DNA of 64,000 nucleotides from Massilia pinisoli (lineage in GTDB: Bacteria; Pseudomonadota; Gammaproteobacteria; Burkholderiales; Burkholderiaceae_D): NCBI RefSeq assembly GCF_024753285.1, contig NZ_JANUGW010000005.1, positions 248,001-312,000 of the forward strand, written 5' to 3'. The notes under the pieces are model-generated. The model made no database searches. It saw only the letters and a program-made list of their open reading frames with translations, and was not told the DNA's origin. This document shows, in pieces, positions 47,451 to 55,965 of this stretch; within the stretch, counting starts at the first letter, position 1, and every line of letters begins with the position of its first letter. The translations under genes and the position numbers were made by a program.

Positions 47451-48404
47451 ATGGACGCGAATCAACGCAGCGAAGCGAATAACCAGACGAACAACGGCGC
47501 CAACGAAAAATGGACGCCGGGGTCCGAGGGCGCCAGCGCCGACCACGGCCAGCCGCTCGACCACACCTACCCGCGCGGCCTGGGCGTACAGCAGGGCAAC
47601 CAGCAGCGCGACATGATGGGCACCCAGCAGAGCGGTGCCGGCGCCCACCCGACGGGCGACGATGCCGGCATCCCGGGCGGCTCGATGGACACGCAGATCA
47701 ACGGCGGCTCCGGCGCCGTGCAGGGCATCACGGACAGCCACCAGCGCCAGATGGAGCAGAAATCGGGTGCCTACGGCTTGCTGGAACAAGCCGTCGGCCA
47801 CCGTCCAAAGGACTCGGGCGTCGACCTGGTCCACGAGCGCGACATGCACCGCGACGTCGTGCGCGGCAATATGGCGTCGCAAAACCCGGCGCAACCCGAT
47901 CTGCAGGGCGGCTCGCTCTCCGATTCACGCGGCAACCTGCAAGGGTCCGCTCAGACGTACGGCGGCGGCATGCACGGCCCGCGCAGCGAACTGCCGTCCC
48001 AGCCGCCGGGCGGCTCGATGGGGAACCGCCAGTCGGGCGCGTCGTCGACGCAGGGCGGCGGCATGCCGGGACCGGGCGCCGCCGGCGGCCGCGAAGCGCA
48101 GCGCGGCAACACGCAGCTGGAAGTGACGGGCTCGCGCTCGATGTCCAACCAGAATTCGGACGTCGGCGGCGTGCACCAGTCGAACGACGTGGCGGGCGGC
48201 CTGCCCCGCTCGCCGGGCAACACGGGCGCGGACAGCACCGACCGCCAGGGCTCGCAGACGGGTTCCACCGCATCGGCCGGCGGCCCGTCCGTGCACAAGT
48301 CGAACGATGCCGCCGGCGGCTACCCGCGCAGCCCCGGCTTCGCCAACAAGCTGCACGGCGACGACAACATGGACGACGACACGGGCTTCAAGAGCAAGCC
48401 CTGA
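47451..48404 (+). CDS. Large intrinsically disordered, Gly/Gln/Ser/Asn-rich protein
   Basis: A 317-residue protein almost without hydrophobic clusters. It is built of Gly, Gln, Ser, Asn and Asp with scattered short motifs. Two near-identical units, HQSNDVAGGLPRSPGN and HKSNDAAGGYPRSPGF, occupy the C-terminal third. One potentially helical patch is SGAYGLLEQAVGHRPKDSGVD. AAAGGAGACGACC makes the start at 47451 secure. No signal peptide. It is divergent from the KGG stress gene and shares its promoter type, so a hydrophilin-like protective role is the best guess; no known family is recognised. Confidence 0.75.
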   Translation: MDANQRSEANNQTNNGANEKWTPGSEGASADHGQPLDHTYPRGLGVQQGNQQRDMMGTQQSGAGAHPTGDDAGIPGGSMDTQINGGSGAVQGITDSHQRQMEQKSGAYGLLEQAVGHRPKDSGVDLVHERDMHRDVVRGNMASQNPAQPDLQGGSLSDSRGNLQGSAQTYGGGMHGPRSELPSQPPGGSMGNRQSGASSTQGGGMPGPGAAGGREAQRGNTQLEVTGSRSMSNQNSDVGGVHQSNDVAGGLPRSPGNTGADSTDRQGSQTGSTASAGGPSVHKSNDAAGGYPRSPGFANKLHGDDNMDDDTGFKSKP

Positions 48405-48556
48405 GTCCCCGCGCCGGCCCGGACGCGGCCGGCGCTTCCCCGCTTCTTGATCCACATCCAAGTGCCGGCCGAGGTCCGGAACCCGGCCATTCCTTGCGCG
48501 GTCGAACCGTCACATTGCCATCCGTTGCAATGCACGGGCAACCACTGAGGACGACC

Positions 48557-49654
48557 ATGACCGCGCCTTGGCACCACGCGCGACGCATCCTGTGCGTGCG
48601 TCTCGACTCGCTCGGCGGCGTACTGATGAGCACGCCAGCCATGCGCGCGCTGCGCGAGGCCGTGCCGGGACGCGCGCTCACGCTGCTGGCCGGCCCGTCC
48701 GGCGCGGCCGCGCAACCGTTCATTCCGGAACTGGACGATGCGATCCCGTGGACAGCGCCCTGGGCGCCGGCAGCCAACGTCGCCGACGAACGGCCGCACA
48801 CGACGAGCCAGGCACCGCTGCGCACGCTGGCCGAGCGCGGCTTCGACGCCGCCGTCATCTTCACGTCGTACACGCAGAGCGCGCTGCCGGCCGCGCTGCT
48901 GTGCCACCTGGCCGGCATCCCGCTGCAGCTGGCACATTGCCGCGACAATCCGCACGACCTGCTGACCGACTGGATTCCCGATCCCGAACCGGCCACGCTC
49001 GTGCGTCACGAAGTCCAGAGACAGCTCGCCCTCGTGCAGCGGATCGGGTGCCGCGGGGGCGCCGCTGGACTGTCATTCGTGCCCCGTACAAGCGACACCG
49101 CGGCAGTGGCGGAACGGCTGCGTGCGGCCGGCGTCGATCCCGCGCGGCCGTGGATCCTGCTGCATCCCGGTGCCGGTGCCGCGTCGCGCCGCTATCCGGC
49201 CGGGCATTGGGCGCAGGCACTACGCCTGCTCGCGGACGATCCGCGCGTGCCGCTCGTCCTGACGGGCGGCGCGGCGGATGCGGAGCTGGTCGACGAGGTC
49301 CTGCATCATGCCGCCGTGCCTATCATATCGCTCGCGGGGCGATTGTCGCTGGGCGAACTGGGCGCGGCGCTGAAACTGGCGGCCGCCGTCGGCACGCCCG
49401 TCGTCGACCTGTATGCACTGACGCATCCACAGCACACGCCGTGGCACGTGCGCAGCCGCGTTCTATTCCACGACGTGCCATGCGGCTTCTGCTACCGCGG
49501 CACGTGTCCCCAAGGCCACCACGCCTGCCTCGACGGCGTCGCACCGGAGCGCGTCGCGGATGCCGTGCGCGAGCTGCTCGATAGCGTGCCGGTGCCGGGG
49601 ACGGCAGCGGCGTGCGTGTCGTCCGGCGCATCGGACGAGTCCGTGGTCATTTGA
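48557..49654 (+). CDS. Glycosyltransferase family 9 protein with missing donor-site segment
   Basis: A 365-residue heptosyltransferase-like protein. The N-terminus ILCVRLDSLGGVLMSTPAMRAL and the start of the second Rossmann domain WILLHPGAGAASRRYPAGHWA are normal. After SLAGRLSLGELGAALKL the chain goes straight to AAAVGTPVVDLYALTHPQHTPW. The intervening strand and loop, which in this family reads like vSNDSGPxH and binds the nucleotide-sugar, is absent, an in-frame loss of roughly 15-20 residues near base 49380. The C-terminus retains CGFCYRGTCPQGHHACL. GAGGACGACC precedes the ATG. The enzyme may be inactive or altered in donor use. Confidence 0.85.
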   Translation: MTAPWHHARRILCVRLDSLGGVLMSTPAMRALREAVPGRALTLLAGPSGAAAQPFIPELDDAIPWTAPWAPAANVADERPHTTSQAPLRTLAERGFDAAVIFTSYTQSALPAALLCHLAGIPLQLAHCRDNPHDLLTDWIPDPEPATLVRHEVQRQLALVQRIGCRGGAAGLSFVPRTSDTAAVAERLRAAGVDPARPWILLHPGAGAASRRYPAGHWAQALRLLADDPRVPLVLTGGAADAELVDEVLHHAAVPIISLAGRLSLGELGAALKLAAAVGTPVVDLYALTHPQHTPWHVRSRVLFHDVPCGFCYRGTCPQGHHACLDGVAPERVADAVRELLDSVPVPGTAAACVSSGASDESVVI

Positions 49655-49759
49655 CGGGCGTCGCGACGCTGCCGCACCGCATGCGCCGCAGCGGCCACGG
49701 TCGCGTGCGCGCATGCGCGCGGCCGCGCGCCGCGCCTGTGTGCGCCCCGCCGCACGCGT

Positions 49760-49972
49760 TCACGCCTGCCGCTCCAACTGCGCGAGCCGCGCCTCGCATT
49801 CCCGCTGCTCGCGCCGGTCGCGGCGGTACGTGTAGAAGGTGTTGGTCAGGCAGGTCAGCACGGCAGTCGCGATACCGACCGCCGTGCCGACGTCCGCCAG
49901 GGTCAACGACGCGCCGATCGACGCCATGCCGGCGACGTAGCTCACCACGCCGAAAATGTTTGGTCTGCTCAT
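49760..49972 (-). CDS. Holin-like small membrane protein
   Basis: A 70-residue protein with two membrane helices (about 7-25 and 28-48, joined by TLADVGT) and a charged tail (YRRDRREQRECEARLAQLERQA, residues 49-70). This size and topology match class II phage holins, which permeabilise the inner membrane, though many small membrane proteins share it. GGGGGAGAACAGCT is a strong ribosome binding site. It is transcribed divergently from the S24 repressor gene, from a sigma-70-type promoter overlapped by repressor-type half-sites. No endolysin gene follows; the glycosyltransferase is convergent. Confidence 0.65.
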   Translation of the reverse strand: MSRPNIFGVVSYVAGMASIGASLTLADVGTAVGIATAVLTCLTNTFYTYRRDRREQRECEARLAQLERQA

Positions 49973-50036
49973 AGCTGTTCTCCCCCGTCCACGATTTTTT
50001 CCGTCTCCCCTTCACAAGGGCCGTTCCGTCGCGTAA

Positions 50037-50066
50037 AGTATAGAACTCTAAACTGATCAACGTCAA
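50037..50066 (-). promoter_or_regulatory. Sigma-70 promoter reading toward the holin-like gene
   Basis: On the minus strand TTGACG (50061-50066) and TATACT (50037-50042) are separated by 18 bases, a near-consensus promoter. A CTAAACT half-site (50048-50054) lies in the spacer, so a bound repressor would exclude RNA polymerase. The transcript would start near 50030 and have a leader of about 55-60 bases. Confidence 0.75.
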
Positions 50067-50103
50067 GAACGCTAAACTTCAATCGAGTTTAGGACGCTAA
50101 ACA
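50048..50103. promoter_or_regulatory. Operator array for the S24 repressor
   Basis: Four heptamers of the CTAAACT type lie at 50048-50054, 50072-50078, 50086-50092 (inverted, AGTTTAG) and 50097-50103 (CTAAACA, touching the repressor ATG). The middle two form a perfect inverted repeat with a seven-base centre. Start-to-start distances of 24 and 25 bases between the direct copies put them on nearly the same helical face, with neighbouring sites available for cooperative binding. Confidence 0.75.
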
Positions 50104-50813
50104 TGAACCTCTTATCCGACCGCCTCGACTACGTCCACCGCACCTTGCCGCAGCTGGAAGGCGAGCGGGGCCAGACCGGCCTCGTGAAGGCTTCGGGTGC
50201 TTCGAAAAGCGTGGTGAACCAGTGGCTGACGGGGAAGATCAAGTCGATGGACATCCGCTACGCGCTGAACCTCGAACGCGAGCTCGGCATTTCGCACATC
50301 TGGTTGATGACGGGCGACGGCGATCCGCGCCAGGCCCCGCTGCACCACGTGAAGGATGGGCTGGCCATCCGCGCGGCTGAGAACGACGATGCCGAATTCG
50401 TCCAGATCCGCATGGTCAAGCTGCGCTTGTCGGCCGGGATCACGGGCTTCCAGGCGGAGCCCGAGCGGCGCGACGGCGGCACGCTCGGCATGCGGCGCAC
50501 GTGGATCGAGCGGCACAACTACCATCCCGACCACCTGATCGCCATCCTCGTCAAGGGCGAGAGCATGGAACCGTCGCTGTACGCGGGCGACATCGTCATC
50601 ATCAACACGCTGGACACGAAGCTCGTCGACGGCGCCGTGTACGCCTTCAACTACGAGGGCGAAGCCGTCGTGAAGCGGCTGACGCGCGATGCCGGCAAGT
50701 GGTGGCTCACGTCGGACAATCCGGACCAGCGCAAGTACCATCGCAAGCTGTGCCAGACGAATGCCTGCCTCGTCATCGGCCGCGTCGTGCGCAAGGAAAG
50801 CGACCGCATATGA
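50103..50813 (+). CDS. Phage CI/LexA-type repressor with S24 autoprotease domain
   Basis: A 236-residue repressor. The N-terminal helix-turn-helix (GLVKASGASKSVVNQWLTGK, about 26-45) is of the phage-repressor type. The C-terminal S24 domain has the cleavage site Ala111-Gly112 in LSAGITG, catalytic Ser154 in KGESMEPSLYAGD and Lys191 in GEAVVKRLT, so RecA-stimulated self-cleavage is expected. AGGA in the operator region serves as ribosome binding site. Its own operators touch the ATG, indicating autoregulation. The stop overlaps the next start (ATGA). No integrase, replication or structural phage genes are present. Confidence 0.93.
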   Translation: MNLLSDRLDYVHRTLPQLEGERGQTGLVKASGASKSVVNQWLTGKIKSMDIRYALNLERELGISHIWLMTGDGDPRQAPLHHVKDGLAIRAAENDDAEFVQIRMVKLRLSAGITGFQAEPERRDGGTLGMRRTWIERHNYHPDHLIAILVKGESMEPSLYAGDIVIINTLDTKLVDGAVYAFNYEGEAVVKRLTRDAGKWWLTSDNPDQRKYHRKLCQTNACLVIGRVVRKESDRI

Positions 50814-51109
50814 AGGTCGAGGTCGCCGTCGCCGAGCTGAAGGGCGTGCGCGTCGCGCTTGTGTTTCCGCCGCCGTCGTGGGTCGCGCCCGGCGTCGGCG
50901 ACGTGCTGCTCGACCGGCTGCGCCCGTACTTTCCCGCGCTGCCCATCATGCTCGTCGCCGTGCACCGGCATGAGGTGCGCGCACATGCGGCGTTCCAGGC
51001 GCAGGCGCTCGTCGACAGCGAGGACCTGGAGGACCTGGCGCACCTGCCGCGCACGGTCATCGACCTCGACGTGCCGCCCGCGCCGCCGGAGCTGCCGCCG
51101 CCGTTCTAG
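50810..51109 (+). CDS. Small protein coupled to the S24 repressor
   Basis: A 99-residue soluble protein, start overlapping the repressor stop by four bases. It begins KVEVAVAELKGVRVALVFPPPSW, has a hydrophobic core strand (LPIMLVAVHRHEVRAHAAF) and ends in a Pro-rich tail (PPAPPELPPPF). No family recognised. Strict coupling suggests a partner or modulator of the repressor, for instance an antirepressor or a factor that steers its cleavage, but this is inference from position only. Confidence 0.7.
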   Translation: MKVEVAVAELKGVRVALVFPPPSWVAPGVGDVLLDRLRPYFPALPIMLVAVHRHEVRAHAAFQAQALVDSEDLEDLAHLPRTVIDLDVPPAPPELPPPF

Positions 51110-51128
51110 CCGAGCAGCGCCTCCCGAC

Positions 51129-52781
51129 TCAGAGCGCCTGCCACGCCTGCGCATCGGCCGGCGCGGCAACCGCGGTGCGCCGGCCCTGCGCGGGCAGCGC
51201 AGGCCGCGTGGCGACGGCGGCCCGCGCGCCATGCTCCTCCTTCAAGCGGAAATGGCCGATCGTGTCTGCAAGGGCCGCCGCCTGCTCGTCCAGTGCGCTC
51301 GCGGCCGCGGCCGCTTCTTCGACGAGGGCGGCGTTCTGCTGCGTCACCTGGTCGATGTCGGCCACGGCGCGGTGCATCTGGTCGATGCCGGCCGCCTGCT
51401 CGCGCGATGCCTCGGCAATGTCGTTGACGATGGACGTGACGTGCTGGACGCTGGTGACGATCTCGGCCATCGTCCGGCCGGCGCCCGTCACCTGCACCGT
51501 ACCCGCCTCCACCCGCGCCAGCGACGACTCGATGAGGCTCTTGACGTCCTTGGCCGCGCTGGCCGACCGCTGCGCCAGGCCGCGAACCTCGCCCGCCACG
51601 ACGGCGAAACCCCTGCCCTGTTCGCCGGCGCGGGCCGCCTCGACGGCCGCGTTCAGCGCGAGGATATTGGTCTGGAAGGCGATGCCGTCCATGATCGCGA
51701 TGATGTCGGCGATCTGGCCGGCCACCGTGCGGATGTCGCCCATGGTCGCCACGACGCCGGACACGGCATCGTGTCCTTGCGTCGCGATGGCCGAAGCCTG
51801 CGACGCCATGCGGCTCGCCTCGAGCGCGCTGTCGGCATTGCGCTTGACGGTCGCCATCAGCTCTTCCATCGAGGACGCCGTCTGTTCCAGCGCCGTCGCC
51901 TGCTGCTCCGTGCGCGCCGACAGGTCGAGGTTGCCCGCGGCGATCTGGCTGGACGCCGTCGCGATCGCGTCGACGCCTTGCCGGGTCTTGTGGATGATGC
52001 GCAGCAGGCTGCCGTTCATGTCCTTCAGCGCGGTCAGCAGCTGTCCCGTCTCGTCGCGTCCGCCGGCCTCGACACTCCCCGTCAGGTCGCCCGCGGCCAC
52101 GTCGCGCGCCACGGCGACGGCCCTGCCCAGCGGGACGGTGATGCTCGTCGTGATGAAATAACTGAGCACGGCCGCGGCCAGCACGGCCACCGCGGCCAAG
52201 CCCAAAAGCGCCGTCGTGCCGGACGCCACGGCCTCGCGTCCCAGCTCGAGCTGCGTGCGGGCAATGTCGCGCTGCAGGTCGACAAGAGCCTGGTAGCGTT
52301 CCAGCAGGCGGTCCTGCCTGGGCAAGGTCTCGCCCAGCATCGTGCGCGTGGCGTCGTCGCGCCGGCCGGACGTGATTGCCTGCGTGACCTTGTCCAGCGA
52401 CGCCACGTACGCTTCGCGCTCGTCCTTGATGTGCGCCAGCAGGTCGAGGCCAGCCTTCGATGCGACGAGCCGGTCGAGCGTGCGCAGGTAGTCCGCCACC
52501 TTCGCGCGGTTCGCGGCCATCTGGGCGAGGATGCGGTCGACATGGGCGGCATCGGCCGCGAGGAACAGTTCGTTGGCACCCTGCGCATTGGCGCGGGTCA
52601 GCGCGCTCACGGTGAGCGCCGCCTCGACCTTCGCCCACTCGACGTCCGCGATATGGCTTGTGATGCGGTCGAGGCTCTTCAACCGGGTGATACCGACCGC
52701 CGACAGGACGACCATCAAGGCGATGATCAGGCCGAAGGCCAGGTGAAGGCGGGTGGCGATGCGCAGGTGGGTGAATTTCAT
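51129..52781 (-). CDS. Methyl-accepting chemotaxis protein, membrane-bound
   Basis: A 550-residue receptor. TM1 is at about 13-31, a four-helix-bundle periplasmic sensor spans about 35-185, TM2 is at about 189-210 and HAMP at about 212-265. The cytoplasmic signalling domain carries the tip [20 protein letters not shown] (about 367-386). Methylation helices are recognisable by their EEQ-type clusters ([20 protein letters not shown]). The C-terminal CheR-docking pentapeptide is absent. GGAGA precedes ATG 52781. The ligand cannot be inferred. Only receptors, no che genes, are in this window. Confidence 0.95.
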   Translation of the reverse strand: MKFTHLRIATRLHLAFGLIIALMVVLSAVGITRLKSLDRITSHIADVEWAKVEAALTVSALTRANAQGANELFLAADAAHVDRILAQMAANRAKVADYLRTLDRLVASKAGLDLLAHIKDEREAYVASLDKVTQAITSGRRDDATRTMLGETLPRQDRLLERYQALVDLQRDIARTQLELGREAVASGTTALLGLAAVAVLAAAVLSYFITTSITVPLGRAVAVARDVAAGDLTGSVEAGGRDETGQLLTALKDMNGSLLRIIHKTRQGVDAIATASSQIAAGNLDLSARTEQQATALEQTASSMEELMATVKRNADSALEASRMASQASAIATQGHDAVSGVVATMGDIRTVAGQIADIIAIMDGIAFQTNILALNAAVEAARAGEQGRGFAVVAGEVRGLAQRSASAAKDVKSLIESSLARVEAGTVQVTGAGRTMAEIVTSVQHVTSIVNDIAEASREQAAGIDQMHRAVADIDQVTQQNAALVEEAAAAASALDEQAAALADTIGHFRLKEEHGARAAVATRPALPAQGRRTAVAAPADAQAWQAL

Positions 52782-52915
52782 TGGGTCTCCGGACTCGATC
52801 GAACGACGCAGCGCCGCGCGCATGCCGCCTGATCTGTCCGGCAGGGACACGCGCCGCGCACCAACCGACATCATTTCTTGGATAGGACATCGATGGCTTG
52901 TGGGGCGTCAACGGG

Positions 52916-52947
52916 ACGAAAAAACGGCCGGCGCGAAGGCCGGCCGT
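52916..52947 (-). terminator. Rho-independent terminator after ppc
   Basis: ACGGCCGGC, a five-base loop (GCGAA) and the matching arm form a very GC-rich stem; on the minus strand it is followed by TTTTTT. It ends the ppc transcript about 20 bases after the stop. Confidence 0.92.
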
Positions 52948-52967
52948 GTCGCCCGCTTGCGCGTCGC

Positions 52968-55715
52968 TCAGCCGCTGTTGCGCAGGCCCGCCGAGATGCC
53001 GTTGATCGACATGTGCAGCCCGTTGCGGGTCGCATCGTCGTCCACGCCGGCGCGGTAGCGGCGCAGCAGCTCCACCTGCAGGTGGTTCAGCGGGTCGATG
53101 TACGGCAGACGGTTGCGCAGCGAGCGCTGCATCTGCGGATTCCCGTCCAGCAGCTCGTCCTGCTCCATGATCTGCTTGAGGATGGCCACCGTGCGCGCAT
53201 GCTCGGCGCTGATGCGGCCGAAGATGCGGTCGCGCAGCGACGCATCCGCCACCAGCGCCGCGTAGCGGCCGGCGATCGCGATGTCGCTCTTGGCCAGCAC
53301 CATGTCCATGTTCGACAGCAGGGTCGTGAAGAACGGCCACTCCTTGTACATCATCCGCAGCAGCGCGAGGCGCTCCGCGGGCGCGTCCGCGATGAAGCGC
53401 TCCACGGCCGTGCCGAAGCCGTACCAGCCCGGCAGCATCAGGCGGCACTGGGCCCAGCTGAACACCCATGGAATCGCACGCAGGTCTTCGATCGAGCGCG
53501 ACTTCTTGCGCGATGCCGGACGGCTGCCGATGTTCAGGCCCGCGATTTCCGAGATCACGGTCGACTCCCAGAAATAGGTCTCGAAGCCGTCCGTCTCGTA
53601 CACGAGCGAGCGGTACGCGGCGAGCGCTTCCGTGGACAGGCGGTCCATGGCGGCCACCTGCGCCGCGTCCGGCTGCGGCTGGGCGTGCGAGAGCAGGGTC
53701 GCTTCCATCGTCGCCGCGACGAGCACCTCCAGGTTGCGCCGGCCGACGTCCGCGTTCGCGTATTTCGCCGTGATGACTTCGCCCTGCTCCGTCAGGCGGA
53801 TGCGGCCCTGCACGGCGCCCGGCGGCTGCGCGAGGATCGCTTCGTAGCTCGGCCCGCCGCCGCGTCCGACGGAGCCGCCGCGGCCGTGGAACAGCTGCAG
53901 CTTGACGCCGTGGGCGCGGAACACGGCGATCAGTTCCAGCTCCGCCTTGTGCAGCTCCCAGCCCGACGTGACGTAGCCGCCGTCCTTGTTGCTGTCCGAG
54001 TAGCCCAGCATGACTTCCTGCAGGCGATCGCGCGACTGCAGCAGCCGCATGTAGAACGGCAGGCCGAACGCCGCGGCCATGATGGCGGGGCCGGCGCGCA
54101 GGTCGTCGATCGTCTCGAACAGCGGGATGATGTTGACGTCGACCGTGCCGAGCGTCGGATGCAGCAGGCCCGCTTCCTTCAGCAGCACGGCCACTTCCAG
54201 CAGGTCGGAAACGGAGGCCGCCTTCGAGATGATGTAGTTCGTGACGGCGTCGCGGCCGTACTTCACGTGCGCGTGCTTCGTCTCGCGCAGGATCGCGAGT
54301 TCGGACGCGGTCTCGTCGGAATAGGTCTCGAACGGCGACACGAGCAGGCGCGGCGACTGCAGTTCTTCCAGCAGCACGGTGCAGCGCTCGGCTTCGGCCA
54401 GCGCCAGGTAGTCGACGCCGGGGCGCGCCTGCGCCATCAGTTCCGCGATCACGCGCTCGTGCACATCGGAGTTCTGGCGCAGGTCGACGGGCGCCAGGTG
54501 GAAGCCGAACACCTTCACGGCGCGGCGCAGCAGGCGCAGGCGCCCGCGCGCCAATTGGCGGGCGCCGTGCGCGACGAGCGATTCATGAATGACGTCCAGG
54601 TCGGCCAGCAGGTCGGCCGCGCTGGCGTAGGCCGCCGCTTGCGGCTCGAGCGCGTCCGACACGAGCCACTCGCGCGTCGCCACGAGCCGTGCATGCATGC
54701 CGTGCAGCGCCTGGCGGTACGGCTCGTCCTGGTGGTGCGGCGAGTTGTCCGGCGCGCGCTCGGCGATGCGATGCAGCGCCTCGGTGCTGCCGCACAGCGA
54801 CTGCGCCTGCGACAGCTGCGACGCCAGGGTGTGCACTTCGGGCAGGTAGAAATCCAGCGCGCGCGTGGCTTGCGCGCGGAGCGTCGCGCGCAGGATGTCG
54901 GCCGTGACGAACGGGTTGCCGTCGCGGTCGCCGCCGATCCAGCTGCCCACTTTCATGAACGACGGCAGCTCGGTGCCGGCCCACGCGGCGTCCTTTTGCG
55001 CCAGCGTGTCCTCGAGGGCGCAGTACAGGCGCGGCAGGCTCCTGAACATCGTGTAGTCGAAGAAGGACAGGCCGTTCTCGACTTCGTCCAGCACCGACAG
55101 CTTGGCGGGACGCAGCAGGCGCGTCTGCCACAACGTGAGGATCGCGCGCGCGAGCGCTTCGTCGTTGTCCTGCTCTTCGTCCGGCGTCAGCTGGGTGCGG
55201 TCACGCTCGCCGATCAGGCGCGCGATCGCCATCTGGCAATTGAGGACGCTCTTGCGCTGGACTTCCGTCGGGTGCGCCGTGAACACGGGGCTGACGTGAG
55301 CGTTGTCGAAGAACGCGGGCAGGTCGCCCATGCGGCCGGCGTCGAACACCCCGTCGACGGCATGCGCGATGCTGCCCTTCTTCGGCGCCGACCCCGCGGA
55401 CAGGTGCGCGCGGCTGCGGCGGATGTGGTGCTGGTCTTCCGCGATGTTCGCCAGCAGCGAGAAATACGTGAAGGCGCGGATCAGCTGGGTGCGCTCGTCG
55501 GACGAGATGCCGGCCAGGATCGCCGCCAGTTCCTCGTGCGCGCTGCCGTCCTCGTCGCGGCGGAAACCGATGCTGCTTCTACGGATCGACTCGATGCGCT
55601 CGAACGCGCCGTCGCCCTCCTGGGCCCGGATGGTTTCGCCCAGCATGCGGCCCAGCTGGCGGATATCCCGTCCCAGCAACTCTTCCTTGAAGTTCCGTGC
55701 CTCTTCAACGCTCAT
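52968..55715 (-). CDS. ppc: Phosphoenolpyruvate carboxylase
   Basis: A 915-residue enzyme that carboxylates phosphoenolpyruvate to oxaloacetate, replenishing the TCA cycle encoded upstream in this window. The catalytic His is in VFTAHPTEVQRKS, the Arg/Lys-rich PEP site in GGDRDGNPFVT, and the second signature is GYSDSNKDGGYVTSGW with FHGRGGSVGRGGGP. The C-terminus is MSINGISAGLRNSG, with the expected terminal Asn-containing allosteric region. A palindrome 41 bases ahead of the start may be regulatory. Confidence 0.98.
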   Translation of the reverse strand: MSVEEARNFKEELLGRDIRQLGRMLGETIRAQEGDGAFERIESIRRSSIGFRRDEDGSAHEELAAILAGISSDERTQLIRAFTYFSLLANIAEDQHHIRRSRAHLSAGSAPKKGSIAHAVDGVFDAGRMGDLPAFFDNAHVSPVFTAHPTEVQRKSVLNCQMAIARLIGERDRTQLTPDEEQDNDEALARAILTLWQTRLLRPAKLSVLDEVENGLSFFDYTMFRSLPRLYCALEDTLAQKDAAWAGTELPSFMKVGSWIGGDRDGNPFVTADILRATLRAQATRALDFYLPEVHTLASQLSQAQSLCGSTEALHRIAERAPDNSPHHQDEPYRQALHGMHARLVATREWLVSDALEPQAAAYASAADLLADLDVIHESLVAHGARQLARGRLRLLRRAVKVFGFHLAPVDLRQNSDVHERVIAELMAQARPGVDYLALAEAERCTVLLEELQSPRLLVSPFETYSDETASELAILRETKHAHVKYGRDAVTNYIISKAASVSDLLEVAVLLKEAGLLHPTLGTVDVNIIPLFETIDDLRAGPAIMAAAFGLPFYMRLLQSRDRLQEVMLGYSDSNKDGGYVTSGWELHKAELELIAVFRAHGVKLQLFHGRGGSVGRGGGPSYEAILAQPPGAVQGRIRLTEQGEVITAKYANADVGRRNLEVLVAATMEATLLSHAQPQPDAAQVAAMDRLSTEALAAYRSLVYETDGFETYFWESTVISEIAGLNIGSRPASRKKSRSIEDLRAIPWVFSWAQCRLMLPGWYGFGTAVERFIADAPAERLALLRMMYKEWPFFTTLLSNMDMVLAKSDIAIAGRYAALVADASLRDRIFGRISAEHARTVAILKQIMEQDELLDGNPQMQRSLRNRLPYIDPLNHLQVELLRRYRAGVDDDATRNGLHMSINGISAGLRNSG

Positions 55716-55755
55716 TCAAACTCTCCAGATCAGTCGTCGCGGGGCGACGCAAAAA

Positions 55756-55770
55756 TGTAAATAATTTACA
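55756..55770. promoter_or_regulatory. Palindrome upstream of ppc
   Basis: TGTAAATAATTTACA is a perfect 15-base palindrome (7-1-7), 41 bases before the ppc ATG in an AT-rich gap. It may bind a dimeric regulator. The spacing is too short for a TyrR box (TGTAAA-N6-TTTACA). The rest of 55716-55965 shows no gene. Confidence 0.55.
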
Positions 55771-55965
55771 GAACACGCACCTGCCGATCAGCGTTGGCGG
55801 GCAACTCCTTGTATATACCAGCCGATATAACTGGGCTTGGCATAGCGGGGAGTGCAATGTTATGAAATTTTACTACAAACATTGTCGAGTTCGGGGGAGA
55901 GGTTGAAAAAATGCTACAGATTGAAAACGGGGGCGCGGCGGCCAACGCCACGCGTCGGGACCTGA

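Noticed and set aside
49655..51109. A complete prophage
   Set aside because: Only the repressor, its partner and a holin-like gene are present; integrase, replication, packaging and tail genes are absent within the window.
52878..55760. A 960-codon open frame antisense to ppc
   Set aside because: It has no recognisable domain and follows the codon structure of ppc, which is unmistakable.
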